A stretch of DNA of 64,000 bases. Origin: Flavobacterium sp. 245 (lineage in GTDB: Bacteria > Bacteroidota > Bacteroidia > Flavobacteriales > Flavobacteriaceae). Shown in pieces: positions 62,763-64,000 of the stretch. The position numbers were made by a program, and so were the translations under genes. Within the stretch, counting starts at the first letter, position 1, and the number at the start of each line of letters is the position of its first letter. The stretch spans positions 124,001 to 188,000 of the forward strand of contig NZ_SNXB01000002.1 of the NCBI RefSeq assembly GCF_004362055.1. The letters run 5' to 3'. The notes under the pieces were generated by a model. It was not told the DNA's origin, did not search any database, and saw only the letters and a list, made by a program, of their open reading frames with translations.

Positions 62763-63728
62763 TTAACCTAAATAAATAATTGCCACTAAACTTAAACTAG
62801 CAATAAATACCCAAAGAAAAACACCTTGAAGTAAAGGCTTTACTCCTACTGATTTTAAAGTACTTACATTTAAAGTGGCACCAATTAAAAACAAAGTTAT
62901 AGTTAAACCAATTTTAGCCAGACTTACAATATGAGGCGCAAAAACAGAAACACTTGGAATATAAGAATTCAGCAGCATCGCTAAAACAAACAATCCAATA
63001 AAATATGGAATTTTGATTTTACTGTTTTTATTCTTGAAAATTACTGCAGTCAAAATAGAAATCGGGATAATCCATAATGCTCTGGCTAGTTTCACAGTTG
63101 TCGCTATCTGCAAAGCTTCGGCTCCGTATTTGTTGGCAGCACCCACAACAGAACTTGTATCATGAATTGCAATCGCACACCACAGACCAAAATCTTTTTG
63201 AGATAAATCAAGCTGATGTCCAATAAATGGGAAAACAAATAAGGCAACTGAATTGAGAATGAAGATTACACCTAACGCAATTGAAGTCTGATTTTCATTT
63301 GATTTGATTACAGGAGAAATTGCTGCAATCGCGCTTCCGCCGCAAATTGCTGTACCGCATGAAATTAAATGTGATGTTTTTTTCTCTGTTTTCAGCCATC
63401 TTCCTAATAGAAATCCGAAAAGCAATGTGCTGAATATTGAAAATACAGTCAAAACAAAACCCTCTTTTCCAGCCGAAAATGCACTTGTCGCATTCATTCC
63501 GAAACCTAAGCCAATAACCGAAAACTGTAATAAAAATGTGATTGCTTTGGCATTAAAAGCAACAAACGGATTTCCGAACACATTTACTAGCACAATCCCA
63601 AGCAATAAAGCAATTGGCGGTGAGATTATCGAAAATAAGCATAAGAATATTACAACTGCAAAAAATGCCTGCTGAACATAAAGATTAATTTCAAATAATT
63701 GTGATGCGGAATGTTGCTTTGTTTTCAA
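62763..63728 (-). CDS. YeiH family putative sulfate exporter
   Basis: The 321-residue membrane protein has about ten helices and the family motif ISCGTAICGGSAIAAISPVI near residue 125, plus AIAIHDTSSVVGAA near 190. YeiH proteins are annotated as sulfate or small-anion exporters, and some are controlled by an adjacent LysR regulator. The end of such a regulator gene lies directly upstream on the same strand. Confidence 0.88.
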   Translation of the reverse strand: MKTKQHSASQLFEINLYVQQAFFAVVIFLCLFSIISPPIALLLGIVLVNVFGNPFVAFNAKAITFLLQFSVIGLGFGMNATSAFSAGKEGFVLTVFSIFSTLLFGFLLGRWLKTEKKTSHLISCGTAICGGSAIAAISPVIKSNENQTSIALGVIFILNSVALFVFPFIGHQLDLSQKDFGLWCAIAIHDTSSVVGAANKYGAEALQIATTVKLARALWIIPISILTAVIFKNKNSKIKIPYFIGLFVLAMLLNSYIPSVSVFAPHIVSLAKIGLTITLFLIGATLNVSTLKSVGVKPLLQGVFLWVFIASLSLVAIIYLG

Positions 63729-63802
63729 AATAGAGTAATTGATGTTTACTCTGCAAAGTTCCGTCTATTTAATGGAAATCACCAATCGTAAAATACAATT
63801 GA

Positions 63803-64000
63803 CTATAACTTCAAGTTATAATGATTGGCAATATTTTGGATAAACAATTCTGATAAAGGATCTGATTTACCTAATAAGGTAATGATGTAAAAATATCTTT
63901 CGATTACTAATTTTTCGACATCTAAAACAATTAATTCTTTATTTTTCAACTCTTTACTTACGGCATGAATGGACATAAAAGCAAAACAATCCGAATTTAG
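63803..64000 (-). CDS. LysR-family regulator, C-terminal part (cut by window edge)
   Basis: The last 65 codons read in the pattern of a LysR effector domain end: CFAFMSIHAVSKELKNKELIVLDVEKLVIERYFYIITLLGKSDPLSELFIQNI. The DNA-binding part is beyond the window. The yeiH neighbour supports a YeiE/CysL-like pairing in which the regulator controls the exporter. Confidence 0.75.
   Translation of the reverse strand, partial: LNSDCFAFMSIHAVSKELKNKELIVLDVEKLVIERYFYIITLLGKSDPLSELFIQNIANHYNLKL

Overview
The window looks like a chromosomal segment of a Flavobacterium-type bacterium (phylum Bacteroidota). The DNA is AT-rich and has almost no Shine-Dalgarno sequences. Several promoters match the Bacteroidota form TTG-N18/21-TAnnTTTG. 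The gene content is typical of the genus: DUF4242 and DUF885 proteins, a fused 2-oxoacid dehydrogenase E1, M1 peptidase and an LTA-synthase-like protein. No rRNA or tRNA genes and no CRISPR array were found.

Layout. 1-20 kb: mixed housekeeping and accessory genes, including a nucleoside phosphorylase, SUI1-like factor, 2-oxoglutarate/Fe(II) oxygenase, 2-oxoacid dehydrogenase E1, DUF885 lipoprotein, Crp/Fnr regulator, MscS channel, two helicases, a type II NADH dehydrogenase and a Bcr/CflA exporter. 20.6-28.5 kb: a compact element of about 7.86 kb. 28.5-33.4 kb: a CBS/DUF294 nucleotidyltransferase, a degenerate exonuclease-like protein and acetyl-CoA synthetase. 33.8-42.2 kb: branched-chain amino acid genes ilvD-ilvB-ilvN-ilvC plus leuA-leuB. 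42.3-47.8 kb: an M1 peptidase and conserved proteins of unknown role. 47.9-55.8 kb: a complete histidine operon in the order hisG-D-C-B-H-A-F-IE. 56-64 kb: a two-component system, an LTA-synthase-like enzyme, an S1/P1 nuclease, a YeiH exporter and the end of a LysR regulator.

The main discovery is the element at 20618-28502. It is flanked by direct repeats that look like dif, the XerC/XerD recombination site. The right copy has an almost canonical XerD arm and the left copy a degenerate one, as expected for an element that integrates by borrowing the host Xer recombinases. It encodes a rolling-circle-type Rep protein, a candidate capsid protein, a P5-like peptidoglycan hydrolase with a C-terminal membrane anchor, several tiny membrane proteins joined by TAATG stop/start overlaps, a beta-rich possible spike, and a candidate replication stem-loop. 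It has no integrase, no recognisable packaging ATPase, no Zot-type ATPase and no tail genes. This fits a provirus of a small, non-tailed, probably membrane-containing ssDNA phage, comparable to the Flavobacterium phage FLiP. That family assignment is inference, because no search could be run.

A second strong theme is classical attenuation of amino-acid operons. The his operon is preceded by a 19-residue leader peptide with a His-His-His-His-Phe-His run and a strong terminator hairpin. The ilv operon is preceded by a 25-residue leader with four consecutive Ile and four consecutive Val codons, followed by a terminator. leuA instead has a Bacteroidota promoter with a perfect inverted repeat between its two boxes.

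Many intergenic spacers, especially within the his operon, contain short words repeated in direct and inverted orientation. One spacer (hisB-hisC) carries a REP-like element bounded by a perfect 20-bp inverted repeat.
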